A stretch of 26,964 nt of DNA from Thiotrichaceae bacterium (GCA_027008885.1 JALVDQ010000274.1:1-26964); one strand, 5' to 3'. Counted from the first letter of the stretch, positions 1 to 8,474 are shown. The notes: a model not told the origin generated them from the letters alone. Translations and numbers: made by a program.

Positions 1-122
1 TGTCCGTAGGCATTGGCTTTTATGACGGCACTGATTTTTGAATTAGGTGCTGCTTTTTTTGCCCGAAGAAGATTGTGTTGTAATGATTCTGGATGAATAA
101 TTATACGGGCAGAGCGCTTCAT
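1..122 (-). CDS. alr: Alanine racemase, N-terminal part (cut by window edge)
   Basis: PLP enzyme that interconverts L- and D-alanine for peptidoglycan synthesis in the cytoplasm. Reading the minus strand from the ATG at 122 gives 40 codons beginning MKRSARIIIHPESLQHNL and reaching AVIKANAYG. That last motif carries the catalytic lysine that forms the Schiff base with PLP in this family. The rest of the gene lies beyond position 1. It is downstream of dnaB on the same strand with a 68 bp gap; dnaB-alr is a common gammaproteobacterial order. The identity rests on 40 residues, but the lysine motif and the neighbour make it strong. Confidence 0.9.
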   Translation of the reverse strand, partial: MKRSARIIIHPESLQHNLLRAKKAAPNSKISAVIKANAYG

Positions 123-130
123 TTTTCTTA

Positions 131-163
131 ACCAAAAATATGTAAAAAACAGGGGGGATGGGT
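131..163 (-). repeat. C-run/T-run dispersed repeat, copy 1
   Basis: Read on the minus strand this is ACCCATCCCCCC followed by TGTTTTTT, then ACATATTTTT. The same layout occurs on the plus strand at 8475, 8588 and 12588. This copy sits between dnaB and alr, just upstream of the alr start. It has no clear hairpin. Function unknown. Confidence 0.6.
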
Positions 164-190
164 TTGTATATACAGTATTGTGAGCAATTC

Positions 191-1603
191 TTATCCCTGA
201 AAATCAGGTGCGTAGACATCCGGCATGAAATTGTCAAAACGGGTAAACTTGCCTGTAAAGGTCAGGCGAACTTTTCCGATTGCACCGTTACGCTGCTTGC
301 CAATAATCACTTCTGCCATGCCCTTGTCGGGGCTGTCTTCATTATAGACCTCATCCCGATAGATAAACATAATGACGTCCGCATCTTGCTCAATAGCGCC
401 TGATTCACGCAGGTCAGACATGATTGGGCGCTTGTTGGGGCGTTGTTCCAGGGAACGGTTAAGCTGTGACAAGGCAATTACGGGGCACTCCATTTCTTTG
501 GCAAGTTGCTTTAGTCCCCGCGATATTTCTGAGATTTCAGCGGCACGGTTATCGGATTTATTGCCCGATTGCATGAGCTGGATATAGTCAATCACAATAA
601 GCCCGAGCTGACCATGTTCACGCGCCAGACGTCTGGTTTTGGCACGGATTTCTGTTGGTGACATGGCGGCTGTGTCATCAATAAACAGTTTGGTTTCACC
701 AAAGGTTTTGACTGCCATGCCAATTCGTGGCCAATCTTCTTCACGAATTTTTCCGGTGCGAATATCATTTAGCGGGACTCGTCCAATGGAGGCAAACATT
801 CTGAGAATGAGCTGCTCGGCGGGCATTTCCATGCTAAATATGGCAACAGGTTTTTTATCATTTATGGCAATAAATTCAGCCAGATTCATGGAGAAGGTTG
901 TTTTTCCCATGGAGGGACGACCGGCAACAATAATCAGATCACCTTTTTGCAAACCGGAGGTCATTTCATCGAGATCAGTGAAGCCGGTTTCTGCGCCTGT
1001 TATTTTGGCATCAGATTTGCTCAACTCGTCAATATGCGCGAGTGTGCTCTTCAGCAAAGACTTGATGTTTTGAAAATCCTGCTGGCGGTTTCCCTGTTCG
1101 GCTATTTCAAAAACTTTTTTTTCTGCTTCATCCAGAAGTTCTTTGCTGGGGCGATCACCCGCGTTAAAGGCATCTTCCGAAATTTCAGAACCAACGCTGA
1201 TAAGCTGGCGCAGTATGGATTTTTCGCGCACGATTTCAGCATAGGCACGAATATTGGCAGCACTTGGCGTGTCTTTTGCCAGTGTGCCCAGATAGGCAAG
1301 CCCGCCAGCATTTTCAAGTTCATCACGATCTTTTAGCCATTCGGAGAGTGTAATAATGTCAAGTGGCTTGTCACTTTCGGCAAGTACGGCAATTGAGCGA
1401 AAGATGAGGCGGTGATCCTGACGGTAAAAATCGTGTTCGGCAACGACATCGGCAACCTTGTCCCAGGCGCGGTTTTCGAGCAACAGCCCTCCCAGAACAG
1501 ACTGTTCTGCTTCAATCGAATGAGGAGGGACCTTGAGTTGTTCATAGTCCTGGGCAGGGTGCGGGTCGAATGTATCGACAGATGTGGGGAATATAGCTTG
1601 CAT
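191..1603 (-). CDS. dnaB: Replicative DNA helicase DnaB
   Basis: Hexameric helicase that unwinds DNA at the replication fork, moving 5'-3' on the lagging strand and interacting with primase and the loader. The 470 residues match the family length. The N-terminal DnaB domain covers about residues 25-130, with the typical PPHSIEAEQSVLGGLL opening. The RecA-like ATPase domain covers about 200-460, with Walker A GRPSMGKT at 228-235, a Walker B region LIVIDYIQLM, and KQRNGAIGKVRLTF near the end, where the family has its arginine finger. No intein or insertion interrupts it. A perfect DnaA-box consensus lies about 60 bp upstream of its start. Identification is firm. Confidence 0.97.
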   Translation of the reverse strand: MQAIFPTSVDTFDPHPAQDYEQLKVPPHSIEAEQSVLGGLLLENRAWDKVADVVAEHDFYRQDHRLIFRSIAVLAESDKPLDIITLSEWLKDRDELENAGGLAYLGTLAKDTPSAANIRAYAEIVREKSILRQLISVGSEISEDAFNAGDRPSKELLDEAEKKVFEIAEQGNRQQDFQNIKSLLKSTLAHIDELSKSDAKITGAETGFTDLDEMTSGLQKGDLIIVAGRPSMGKTTFSMNLAEFIAINDKKPVAIFSMEMPAEQLILRMFASIGRVPLNDIRTGKIREEDWPRIGMAVKTFGETKLFIDDTAAMSPTEIRAKTRRLAREHGQLGLIVIDYIQLMQSGNKSDNRAAEISEISRGLKQLAKEMECPVIALSQLNRSLEQRPNKRPIMSDLRESGAIEQDADVIMFIYRDEVYNEDSPDKGMAEVIIGKQRNGAIGKVRLTFTGKFTRFDNFMPDVYAPDFQG

Positions 1604-1661
1604 TCGTTTAGTTTACGTTACTTTGATTGTGGGATGATAGTAACAAAAGCCGTTGATTGTC

Positions 1662-1670
1662 TGTGGATAA
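1662..1670 (-). promoter_or_regulatory. DnaA-box consensus upstream of dnaB
   Basis: The plus strand reads TGTGGATAA, the complement of the consensus DnaA box TTATCCACA. It lies in the 78 bp spacer between the DUF423 gene and dnaB, in the probable promoter region of dnaB. It is a single copy with no cluster of boxes, so it is not an origin. DnaA control of dnaB is possible, but one 9-mer can occur by chance. Confidence 0.4.
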
Positions 1671-1681
1671 GTTGTGGGTGA

Positions 1682-2110
1682 TTAGTTTGCTGTTTCATGC
1701 ACGTTCTGAATGGCATAAATGATTAACGAAAACCAGCCTGCAATAAAACTTAAACCGCCAACTGGTGTTATTATTCCGAATATAGTACGACCAGTCAGGG
1801 TGTATAAGTAAAGGCTTCCAGAGAATAGTAAAATACCTGTTATAAAAAAGGAAGCAGCGAGTTTTAATGCTCTTGGTGTTGTATGATATTTAGCGCTTTG
1901 GCTACTGATAAATAATAGCGCGCATACATGATAAAACTGGTATTCAACGCCAGTGTGATAGCGTTGCAAGGCATGTTCAGAAAAATGCTTTTCCAGACCA
2001 TGAGCACCAAAGGCACCAAGGATTACCGCCAGCATTCCAAGGGTGGCGGTAGCTAGTACTCCAACAACATTGTATTGATGGGTACAGCGAGTCAGAAAGC
2101 GGTTAGCCAC
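1682..2110 (-). CDS. DUF423 family small membrane protein (YgdD-like)
   Basis: Small inner-membrane protein of unknown function. The family signature AVILGAFGAHGLEKH is followed by LQRYHTGVEYQFYHVCALL and three further hydrophobic segments, giving about four membrane spans. I place the start at a GTG (2108-2110) because it is preceded by AAAGGG at a six-base spacing and gives 142 residues. The reading frame stays open further upstream to a TTG near 2212, without a ribosome site. Codons upstream of about 2055 lie inside a palindromic repeat, so the native first codons appear replaced or supplied by the repeat. The first in-frame ATG (2033-2035) would cut into the first membrane span. Confidence 0.75.
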   Translation of the reverse strand: MANRFLTRCTHQYNVVGVLATATLGMLAVILGAFGAHGLEKHFSEHALQRYHTGVEYQFYHVCALLFISSQSAKYHTTPRALKLAASFFITGILLFSGSLYLYTLTGRTIFGIITPVGGLSFIAGWFSLIIYAIQNVHETAN

Positions 2111-2321
2111 TAGGCGCCCTTTGCAGGGAATGGTTGTTCCCTTTACAAAAAGGGCAACAACGTGGATGACCGCTTTCTGGCTCGCCCGAAGGGAGCAACC
2201 CAAAGCGTCCAATACGGCGTTATGGCTCTTGTCAAGGGAATAACCATTGCCTTCGAGCCATGCCTTGTCTTGAACGCTTTGGATTGCTCTGTATCCATCA
2301 ATACAATATTGCTGGAGTACT
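2055..2321. repeat. 267 bp imperfect palindromic repeat element
   Basis: Two arms of about 105 bp face each other. The left arm, read on the minus strand from about 2160 to 2055, and the right arm, read on the plus strand from about 2217 to 2321, share AAGGGAAYAACCATT, then CGCTTT, then ATCCATCAATACAAT (ACCCATCAATACAAT in the left arm), and both end in GGAGTACT. The 57 bp centre holds further partial copies of the CGCTTTCTGRCTCGC segment in both directions, so the element looks nested or duplicated. The left arm also contains a hairpin, AGGGAA-loop-TTCCCT. No transposase lies inside. It fits a non-autonomous palindromic mobile or REP-like element. It overlaps the 5' end of the DUF423 gene. 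Confidence 0.65.
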
Positions 2322-2417
2322 TAATAAAAATTTATTCATATTATAGGTTTCTCTGCTTGAATTATGCCTCCCAAGATACCATCTTAGCTGCTACAAATTA
2401 AAAACCTTTAAGATGCT

Positions 2418-3311
2418 ATGGATTATAAAGATTATTACAAAATTCTTGATATTGAACGCTCCGCAAGCAAGGCAGAAATAAAAAAAGCCTATAGAAAACT
2501 GGCGCGAAAATATCACCCGGACGTTAGCAAAGTCGCCAACGCGGAGGAGCGTTTTAAAGAAGTGAATGAAGCTTACGAAGTGCTCAGCGATGATCAAAAG
2601 CGTCAACAATACGATACGCTGGGAGCAAACTGGAAAAATGGACAACACTTTGATCCTCCACCTGGCTGGGGAGGAGGCTTTGATTTCAACCAATTTACAC
2701 AGGGTGGTCACAGCTCGGGAAGAGGCGCTGCTGGAGCTGGCTTTAGTGATTTTTTCGAATCCCTGTTCGGTGGCGGATTTCAACAGAGTGGCTTTGGACA
2801 ACAACAGCAACGCAGAAAACCACCTGCCGAGACAATGATACTTAATGTTGATCTTGAAGATATATTTTTCGGTGGCAAAAAAAAGGTACGCTTGCCGAGT
2901 GGGTCAACAATTGAAGTTAAAATACCCAAAGGTTTTGAGGAAGGAAAAAAGATACGCCTTGCAGGAAAGGCAGCAAACGGAGCAGATATACACCTTAAGA
3001 TTCAAATAAGGAAGCATCCAAAATATCGCCTGGAAGGTAAGGATATTTATCTGGATTTGCCCATTGCGCCCTGGGAAGCTGCTTTGGGAAGCAGTGTAAC
3101 CATAGAGACTCTGGCAGGGCAACTGAAGTTGAAAATCCCTGAAAACTCTGTTTCAGGCAAAAAAATGCGAATAAGAAATAAAGGCTTGCCTGGTGCTCCT
3201 AATGGTAATCTATATGTTGTATTACAGATAGTTACACCACCGGCAAAGACAGAAGCAGAAAAAAAATTCTATCAGGAAATGGCAGAGAAATTTGACTGGA
3301 CGCCACGATAG
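2418..3311 (+). CDS. cbpA: CbpA-type DnaJ co-chaperone (curved-DNA-binding protein)
   Basis: Class II J-protein that stimulates DnaK ATPase; the E. coli homologue also binds curved DNA and the nucleoid in stationary phase. The J domain covers residues 1-68 with HPD at 33-35. A Gly/Phe-rich linker follows (about 78-135, ending in a Gln-rich stretch), then two C-terminal beta-sandwich substrate domains. The four-repeat CxxCxGxG zinc module of DnaJ is absent, which separates it from DnaJ proper. The 297 residues compare with 306 in E. coli CbpA. No cbpM-like modulator follows; the next gene, 126 bp downstream, is an HtrA protease, so both may serve protein quality control. No strong ribosome site is visible before the ATG. 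Confidence 0.9.
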   Translation: MDYKDYYKILDIERSASKAEIKKAYRKLARKYHPDVSKVANAEERFKEVNEAYEVLSDDQKRQQYDTLGANWKNGQHFDPPPGWGGGFDFNQFTQGGHSSGRGAAGAGFSDFFESLFGGGFQQSGFGQQQQRRKPPAETMILNVDLEDIFFGGKKKVRLPSGSTIEVKIPKGFEEGKKIRLAGKAANGADIHLKIQIRKHPKYRLEGKDIYLDLPIAPWEAALGSSVTIETLAGQLKLKIPENSVSGKKMRIRNKGLPGAPNGNLYVVLQIVTPPAKTEAEKKFYQEMAEKFDWTPR

Positions 3312-3437
3312 GATTATAACTAGAGTGAGACATTGGTTTTTACAAACTAAAATGTGTGAATAGCATTATAATAAAGAACACGGATAAAGAGCACAGTAAA
3401 CATTACGTTTATAAAAAAGCGAATATGGGCGGCAACA

Positions 3438-4607
3438 ATGAAACTTTCCAGGGACATTCTTCTTGTTATTCTTGTAACTTTAACGGGATATATTGGGACA
3501 TGTAGCGTCGCAAATGCACGATTGCCCGCAATAGTTAACGGGCAGGCACTTCCGTCCCTTGCTGATATGCTGGAACGTGTCACACCAGCAGTCGTTAATA
3601 TATCGACAGAAACCGGAGCGGGTTCACTTAATGATCCTGTATATCGGCACTTTTTCGGAAAAAAAATACCTGCAAAAAAACGACTTGGTACAGGCTCGGG
3701 AATTATAGTAGATGCAAGAAACGGATATATAGTAACCAATGCGCATGTTATTGAAAATGCGAAAAAAATTATTGTTACCTTAAAAGACCAGCGCCAGTTT
3801 TACGCCAAACTGGTTGGCAAAGACCTGAAAGCAGATGTTGCGGTGATTCGCATTCAGCCAGAACGCCTGACAGCCATGCGGATTGCCAACAGCAAACGTC
3901 TGAGAGTTGGTGATTTTGTTGTCGCCATTGGCAATCCCTATGGTCTGGGACAGTCTGTAACATCAGGTATTATTAGTGCCTTGGGTAGAACAGGTCTTGG
4001 AATCGAGCATTATGAAGATTTTATTCAAACAGATGCGCCTATAAATCCTGGTAATTCAGGAGGTGCTCTGGTGAATTTACGGGGCGAATTGATCGGAATT
4101 AATACTGCTATTCTCGGCGGTAAAAGTGGCGGAAATGTAGGTATTGGTTTTGCTATTCCTTCGGCAATGATAATTAATATCAAGGATCAACTGGTTAAGT
4201 ATGGAAAAGTTGAAAGAGGGCAGTTGGGCATAGAAATACGTGATATTCAACCTAATATGGTGAAGAGCTACAAGCTTGTAAATGGACGCGGTGCGCTTAT
4301 CTCTGGCGTTATAAGCAACTCCCCCGCAGAAAGAGCGGGTATTCGTGCTGGTGATGTTATTACACGGATAAATGGTGCAGTAGTTACTAATAGCTCCAAC
4401 CTGAAAAGCATGATTGGTAACTTGCGCATGGGTTCAAAAGTAAAAATGGAATATATACGCAATGGATCTGTGAGAAATTGTGTGGCAAAAGTTGGTTTTG
4501 CTAATGAGAGAAAACAGTTTAGCGTAAAAAATGGACACCGAATCAAGCCAGCAGCAAGACGTAAACCTAAAAGGAAAAATTATTTCCCGGATATATGGGA
4601 TAATTAA
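3438..4607 (+). CDS. HtrA-family (DegP/DegQ/DegS-like) periplasmic serine protease
   Basis: Trypsin-like protease of envelope quality control. An N-terminal signal or anchor segment (about residues 6-27, ending CSVANA) would place it in the periplasm. The catalytic triad is visible: His103 in TNAHVIEN, Asp133 in ADVAVIRI and Ser207 in GNSGGAL. One PDZ domain follows (about 255-345), so the architecture is nearer DegS or single-PDZ HtrA than two-PDZ DegP/DegQ. The last 40 residues form a strongly basic tail (RRKPKRK) ending in an aromatic/acidic tip, which is not typical of these proteases. It lies 126 bp after cbpA on the same strand. Protease assignment is firm; the DegS versus DegQ role is not. 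Confidence 0.92.
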   Translation: MKLSRDILLVILVTLTGYIGTCSVANARLPAIVNGQALPSLADMLERVTPAVVNISTETGAGSLNDPVYRHFFGKKIPAKKRLGTGSGIIVDARNGYIVTNAHVIENAKKIIVTLKDQRQFYAKLVGKDLKADVAVIRIQPERLTAMRIANSKRLRVGDFVVAIGNPYGLGQSVTSGIISALGRTGLGIEHYEDFIQTDAPINPGNSGGALVNLRGELIGINTAILGGKSGGNVGIGFAIPSAMIINIKDQLVKYGKVERGQLGIEIRDIQPNMVKSYKLVNGRGALISGVISNSPAERAGIRAGDVITRINGAVVTNSSNLKSMIGNLRMGSKVKMEYIRNGSVRNCVAKVGFANERKQFSVKNGHRIKPAARRKPKRKNYFPDIWDN

Positions 4608-4917
4608 GAGTTCCCGGACAGACTCCTGGGAGTTAAAAAACACAATATTTGTGCTTGCAGAAATGTAATTTGCCAGCTATTCTTTGGTCACTTTACAGGA
4701 AAGTAGCTAATTCTTGTGAAATAAGGTATTATTAAGCATATAGCTTATATAAAAGTAGCTGTGCGCTGCTAGCTACTGAGTAGCATAGCGGTGTTTTTAC
4801 AACTGTAGTGGTAATAAGGTAAATAACTGGATAGATACTGGATAGATAAATAACTGCTTAATGAGTTATTTGCTTGAAAGAAAAGTACAACTTTACCACA
4901 CGTTGGTCAGTATCCGT

Positions 4918-5005
4918 AGAAGGGGAATTTTAAATGCACTTAAGCCCGGTGCTAATTTCCCTTTGGATGACAGGTTTGGTGTCCCCAATCCAGACCTGTT
5001 TTTTT
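4918..5005 (+). ncRNA. Candidate structured small RNA ending in an intrinsic terminator
   Basis: A first hairpin is suggested by GGGGAATT...GCAC-loop-GTGC-T-AATTTCCC. A second follows: CAGGTTTGG, a 10-base loop, CCAGACCTG, then seven T. Two stacked hairpins, the last with a T tail, in a long non-coding spacer look like the 3' end of a small RNA. The 5' end and promoter are not clear. I match it to no known RNA family. It may instead be only the terminator region of a long htrA transcript. Confidence 0.35.
4971..5005 (+). terminator. Intrinsic terminator 1
   Basis: A nine-base-pair stem (CAGGTTTGG with CCAGACCTG, one G-U pair), a ten-base loop and a run of seven T on the plus strand. Confidence 0.75.
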
Positions 5006-5006
5006 A

Positions 5007-5043
5007 GCCTCACCCGGTAGCCCCCTATCTGGTGAGGCTTTTT
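5007..5043 (+). terminator. Intrinsic terminator 2
   Basis: A perfect eight-base-pair stem GCCTCACC/GGTGAGGC with a 16-base loop and five T. It follows the first terminator directly, making a tandem pair. Confidence 0.8.
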
Positions 5044-5283
5044 CATATTTCAATCCCAGGTTTTAGTGGTTATACCTACTTATTCAACCTCCTCTTGAAA
5101 GCATTCTTCTCAAGTTATCGCGTGAGTCGCTGAAGTTTATGTTACCAATCAGATTTAACCCCTGATTATGCTTGGTTTACCGAGCTGTAGCGATCCTCCC
5201 TAACTTTTTCATAAATTATACTCCTGGGCTTAAAAAAACTGAAAAGGAAAACCACAAGTTTTGTGCCTCTTTTGCTTTCTGGT

Positions 5284-5892
5284 TTAGACGTTTTCTTCTG
5301 CCTGAAGCCAACGATCCAGTTGCTTCCGTAACTCATTTAAGCCAACTCCTTTCAAGGCTGAAAATATCTGTACGCTGTTATCATTAGAGTATTTTTTTAA
5401 CTCCTGACGGGTTTTTAGAAGAGCTGTTTTTGCCTGCCCGTGTTTTAACTTGTCAGATTTATTCAGTACAATATGAACGGGCAGATTTCTTGCATCTGCC
5501 CATGCAAGCATTTTTAAATCATGTTCAAGCATCGGTCTACGTATATCCATGACAATGACCAGTCCACGCAAGGTAAAACGCCGGGTAAGATAAGATTCAA
5601 TAAACCGTTGCCACTGAAGTTTTATCTTGTCGGGTACTTTAGCGTAACCATAACCGGGAAGATCCACTAAATATTTTCCGTCAGGCAGACTGAAAAAGTT
5701 GATTAACTGGGTGCGTCCAGGTGTCTTGCTGGTACGCGCCAAACTTTTTTGCTGACAAAGGCGGTTAAGTGTACTTGATTTTCCTGAATTGGAGCGTCCT
5801 GCAAAAGCAACTTCAAATCCAAGCTCGGGAGGGAGCGTATTAATTGTGGTTGCACTTTGTAAAAAACGCGCCTGCTGATAAAAAGCACTCAT
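5284..5892 (-). CDS. engB: Ribosome-biogenesis GTP-binding protein EngB (YihA/YsxC)
   Basis: TRAFAC-class GTPase needed for assembly of the large ribosomal subunit in the cytoplasm. The motifs are all present: G1 GRSNSGKSS (about 32-40), the G2 region [10 protein letters not shown]3 DLPGYGYA, G4 NKSDKL and a G5-like SALKG near the C-terminus. The 202 residues match the family. It is divergent from the cytochrome c4 gene, an adjacency seen in many gammaproteobacteria. Identification is firm. Confidence 0.96.
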   Translation of the reverse strand: MSAFYQQARFLQSATTINTLPPELGFEVAFAGRSNSGKSSTLNRLCQQKSLARTSKTPGRTQLINFFSLPDGKYLVDLPGYGYAKVPDKIKLQWQRFIESYLTRRFTLRGLVIVMDIRRPMLEHDLKMLAWADARNLPVHIVLNKSDKLKHGQAKTALLKTRQELKKYSNDNSVQIFSALKGVGLNELRKQLDRWLQAEENV

Positions 5893-6030
5893 AAATTGAT
5901 CTCATTCTTTGCTGTATGTTGGGGGATGTGGTATAAAACGTCGCAAATTTTAATAGATAATGTTTGGCGATGTTCTGGCTTATACCAAATTCCAGAGTAT
6001 ACCGTTAGAAAGTATTTAGGAGTACTTTAA

Positions 6031-6654
6031 ATGAAAAAGGCAATTTTATTTGCACTAGCAACAAGTTTCGTGGGCACTGCAGTATTCGCAAATGAGTCGG
6101 CAAAAACCGGGGATGCAACAAAGGGCAAGACACTCAGTGCGGTGTGTGCCGCATGTCATGGCGCTGACGGGAACAGTAGTAATCCTGACTGGCCCAAGCT
6201 GGCGGGGCAGGGCGAGGCTTATATTGTCAAGCAACTGCATGACTTTAGAGAAGACAAGCGCGCAGAAGCGACGATGACACCTATGGCAAAGGGTATTGCC
6301 ACTGATGAAGATGTGCTGCATCTTGCCGCCTATTTTTCCAGCCAGAAACAAACAGGTGGAACTGCCAACAAGGATAAGGTGGCTGCCGGGGAAAAAATTT
6401 ATAGAGGCGGTATTATGGCTTCTGGTGTAGCCGCCTGCTCAGGCTGTCATGGTCCCACTGGAATGGGTAATCCCCCTGCAAAATATCCAAGAATTTCCGG
6501 GCAACATGCCAAATATATCGCCAAGCAACTGAAAGCTTTTAGATCAGGTTCGCGTACTAATGATCCAGGAAAAATGATGCGCAATATTGCTGCCAAAATG
6601 TCTGATGCAGAAATAGAAGCCGTTGCAGAATATATTGCTGGCTTACATGACTAA
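6031..6654 (+). CDS. Dihaem cytochrome c4
   Basis: Periplasmic or membrane-associated electron carrier with two c-type haems that commonly delivers electrons to terminal oxidases. A signal peptide (residues 1-20, ending TAVFA) precedes two homologous cytochrome domains. The haem-binding motifs are CAACH (39-43) and CSGCH (136-140). Methionines in MTPMAKG (first domain) and in the MM pair near GKMMRN (second domain) are candidates for the sixth ligands. The 207-residue precursor fits cytochrome c4. A strong ribosome site (AGGAG) lies before the ATG. A 26 bp perfect palindrome follows the gene. Confidence 0.93.
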   Translation: MKKAILFALATSFVGTAVFANESAKTGDATKGKTLSAVCAACHGADGNSSNPDWPKLAGQGEAYIVKQLHDFREDKRAEATMTPMAKGIATDEDVLHLAAYFSSQKQTGGTANKDKVAAGEKIYRGGIMASGVAACSGCHGPTGMGNPPAKYPRISGQHAKYIAKQLKAFRSGSRTNDPGKMMRNIAAKMSDAEIEAVAEYIAGLHD

Positions 6655-6686
6655 TTATAAAATCATTTAACATACTGTATAACTAT

Positions 6687-6712
6687 AGAGGGTGGCTTTA
6701 AAGCCACCCTCT
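6687..6712. terminator. Perfect palindrome between convergent genes, likely terminator
   Basis: A 26 bp perfect palindrome with arm AGAGGGTGGCTTT lies between the convergent cytochrome c4 and trmJ genes. It can form a strong hairpin from either strand. No long T run follows, so its efficiency as a terminator is inferred from position and stem strength. Confidence 0.65.
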
Positions 6713-6762
6713 GTTCTGCGTATAAATCACAAGCTGACTGGGTTAGGGCTTTTCTTTCTGCT

Positions 6763-7518
6763 TTAACTTCTTTTTTTGCCCTTTTGAAATGCGCGTAACA
6801 TCCCGTGCAATATGTTTATTTCACTGCGATCCAGTTTGATACGTCCATATAATCTGCGTAAACGTGTCATAAGGTATCTGGGATTTTCAGGATCAAGAAA
6901 ACCAGTGTCTGTCATTGCCTCTTCAAGGTGTTGAAAATAGCTTTCCAGATCGGCTGAAGTAACCTGGTTTTGCTTCTTGTCAGAATCATTTATCACTTTG
7001 CTCGAATCCTGATGTGCTAACCATGCCATGCGGCATTCATAACTGATAATCTGTACGGCAGCAGCAATATTCAGGGAGCTATAATCAGGGTTTGTGGGAA
7101 TAAGCAGAAGATGCTGGCATAAAGCCAGCTCCTTGTTTGTCAGACCTGAACTTTCACGCCCGAAGACGACAGCAACTTTTTGCTTTTGCGCCTGTTGAAC
7201 CAACAACTCACCACATTCCCTGGAATCTTTAATATCCCAGCTTAGCGATCTTTTTTTACGCGCGCTTGCACCAATTACAAGCTGGCAATCGGCAATAGCT
7301 GACTGCATCTTATCCACCACAACCGCCTGCTCTAAAATATCTGCGGCATTTGATGACATCGCGACTGCCTGCGGGTCAGGGAAGGATTTCGGTTGCACCA
7401 GATAGAGCTCTGATAAACCCATCGTTTTCATGGCACGCGCGGCTGCACCGATATTTCCGGGATGGGAAGTTTGAATTAATACAATCCTGATATTTGCCAA
7501 TGTGTTTCTTGTCTGCAT
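6763..7518 (-). CDS. trmJ: tRNA (cytidine/uridine-2'-O-)-methyltransferase TrmJ
   Basis: SPOUT-class, SAM-dependent methyltransferase that modifies the 2'-O of nucleotide 32 in the anticodon loop of certain tRNAs. The N-terminal RNA-binding motif reads QTSHPGNIGAAARAMKTMGL. The knotted SAM site shows VVFGRESSGLTNKEL and LLIPTNPDYSSLNIAAAVQ. The last 90 residues form the TrmJ C-terminal extension. The 251 residues compare with 246 in E. coli. It is divergent from suhB with a 93 bp spacer, an order common in gammaproteobacteria. Confidence 0.94.
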   Translation of the reverse strand: MQTRNTLANIRIVLIQTSHPGNIGAAARAMKTMGLSELYLVQPKSFPDPQAVAMSSNAADILEQAVVVDKMQSAIADCQLVIGASARKKRSLSWDIKDSRECGELLVQQAQKQKVAVVFGRESSGLTNKELALCQHLLLIPTNPDYSSLNIAAAVQIISYECRMAWLAHQDSSKVINDSDKKQNQVTSADLESYFQHLEEAMTDTGFLDPENPRYLMTRLRRLYGRIKLDRSEINILHGMLRAFQKGKKRS

Positions 7519-7611
7519 TTTCTGTTAGAATCCCGCCGCTTGCTGCTTTCATATAATTTCATTTATAACAAAGAAGCAATTATTCTTGTCTTAATTAAAG
7601 AGGTCGCTCCC

Positions 7612-8421
7612 ATGAACCCAATGCTTAATATGGCTATTAAAGCTGCCTACGAAGCCGGAAATATAATCGCTCGTAGTGCTGATAGAATCGACCAGTTACA
7701 GATTGAAAGCAAGGATAAAAATGACTTTGTTAGTGAAGTTGATCGTGCTGCAGAAGCCAGTATTATTGGCATACTAAAAAAAGCCTATCCCGAGCATGCT
7801 TTTCTTGGTGAAGAAACAGGGCAACATGAAGGTAATACAGATTCTCAGGGCATCAAATATGAATGGATCATTGATCCTCTGGATGGTACCACCAATTATC
7901 TTTATGGCATTCCGCAATATGCTGTATCCATTGCCCTGAAAAAAAATGGCAAGCTGGATCAGGCGGTTATCTATGATCCCATTAAAGATGAATTGTTTTA
8001 CGCCTCACGCGGTGGTGGTGCTTTTTTAAACAAACGCCGCATACGTGTTTCAAAACGATTTTCCCTGAGCGGAGCCTTGCTAACCACTGGTATTCCCTAC
8101 CGCCCCGATCAGGCAGATATTATTGATGTCTATTTTCAGAGCATGAAAGCATTAATAGTAGATACTGCGGGTGTACGTCGCCCTGGCGCGGCATCGCTTG
8201 ATCTTGCCTATGTAGCCGCAGGGCGTTATGACGGATTCTGGGAGTTTGGTTTACATGAATGGGATATTGCAGCCGGTTGCCTGTTAATTCAGGAAGCTGG
8301 CGGGCTGGTTGGGGATTTGCATGGCGGTAATACGCATCTGCAAACAGGTGATATTGTTGCAGCCAGCCCAAAAGTGTTTAAGGACATGATCAAGCGTCTG
8401 CACAGCGTTTTGCCAAAGTAG
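7612..8421 (+). CDS. suhB: Inositol-1-monophosphatase family protein SuhB
   Basis: Mg-dependent inositol monophosphatase fold; in E. coli SuhB also takes part in rRNA antitermination with the Nus factors. The metal-site motifs are GEETG (66-70), WIIDPLDGTTNY (about 85-96) and WDIAAGCLLIQEAGG near residue 220. I chose the ATG at 7612 because AAAGAGGT precedes it at the right spacing and MNPMLNMAIKAA matches the family start; an open upstream extension to a TTG at 7540 is less likely. The 269 residues compare with 267 in E. coli. Confidence 0.94.
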   Translation: MNPMLNMAIKAAYEAGNIIARSADRIDQLQIESKDKNDFVSEVDRAAEASIIGILKKAYPEHAFLGEETGQHEGNTDSQGIKYEWIIDPLDGTTNYLYGIPQYAVSIALKKNGKLDQAVIYDPIKDELFYASRGGGAFLNKRRIRVSKRFSLSGALLTTGIPYRPDQADIIDVYFQSMKALIVDTAGVRRPGAASLDLAYVAAGRYDGFWEFGLHEWDIAAGCLLIQEAGGLVGDLHGGNTHLQTGDIVAASPKVFKDMIKRLHSVLPK

Positions 8422-8474
8422 CTTTTTAGCAGGAAACAGTCCTGGCAGTAAAATAGGGGGTACATTTTTTAAAA

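Larger units (their letters stand above)
4608..5283. other. Gene-free stretch between htrA and engB
   Basis: I find no credible protein gene here. It holds a weak hairpin right after the htrA stop, a perfect inverted repeat GCTACT-g-AGTAGC near 4777, a tandem direct repeat CTGGATAGATA (two copies near 4827-4850), a hairpin AATAACT-loop-AGTTATT around 4850-4870, a candidate structured RNA at about 4918-5005, and two tandem terminators. From 5044 to 5283 I see nothing recognisable apart from a weak CACAA-TTGTG hairpin just past the engB stop. Confidence 0.5.

Noticed and set aside
947..1336. Open plus-strand frames opposite dnaB
   Set aside because: They overlap the conserved dnaB gene on the other strand and show no family features.
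1604..1681. Replication origin near dnaB
   Set aside because: Only one DnaA box is present, with no AT-rich unwinding region or box cluster.
2162..2401. A 79-residue plus-strand reading frame inside the palindromic element
   Set aside because: It is made of repeat-arm sequence, has no ribosome site and no recognisable motif.
5172..5387. Short plus-strand frame over the engB 3' end
   Set aside because: It overlaps engB in antisense and shows no start signal or known motif.
7540..7611. Upstream extension of suhB to a TTG start
   Set aside because: The ATG at 7612 has a proper ribosome site and matches the family N-terminus; the extension has neither.
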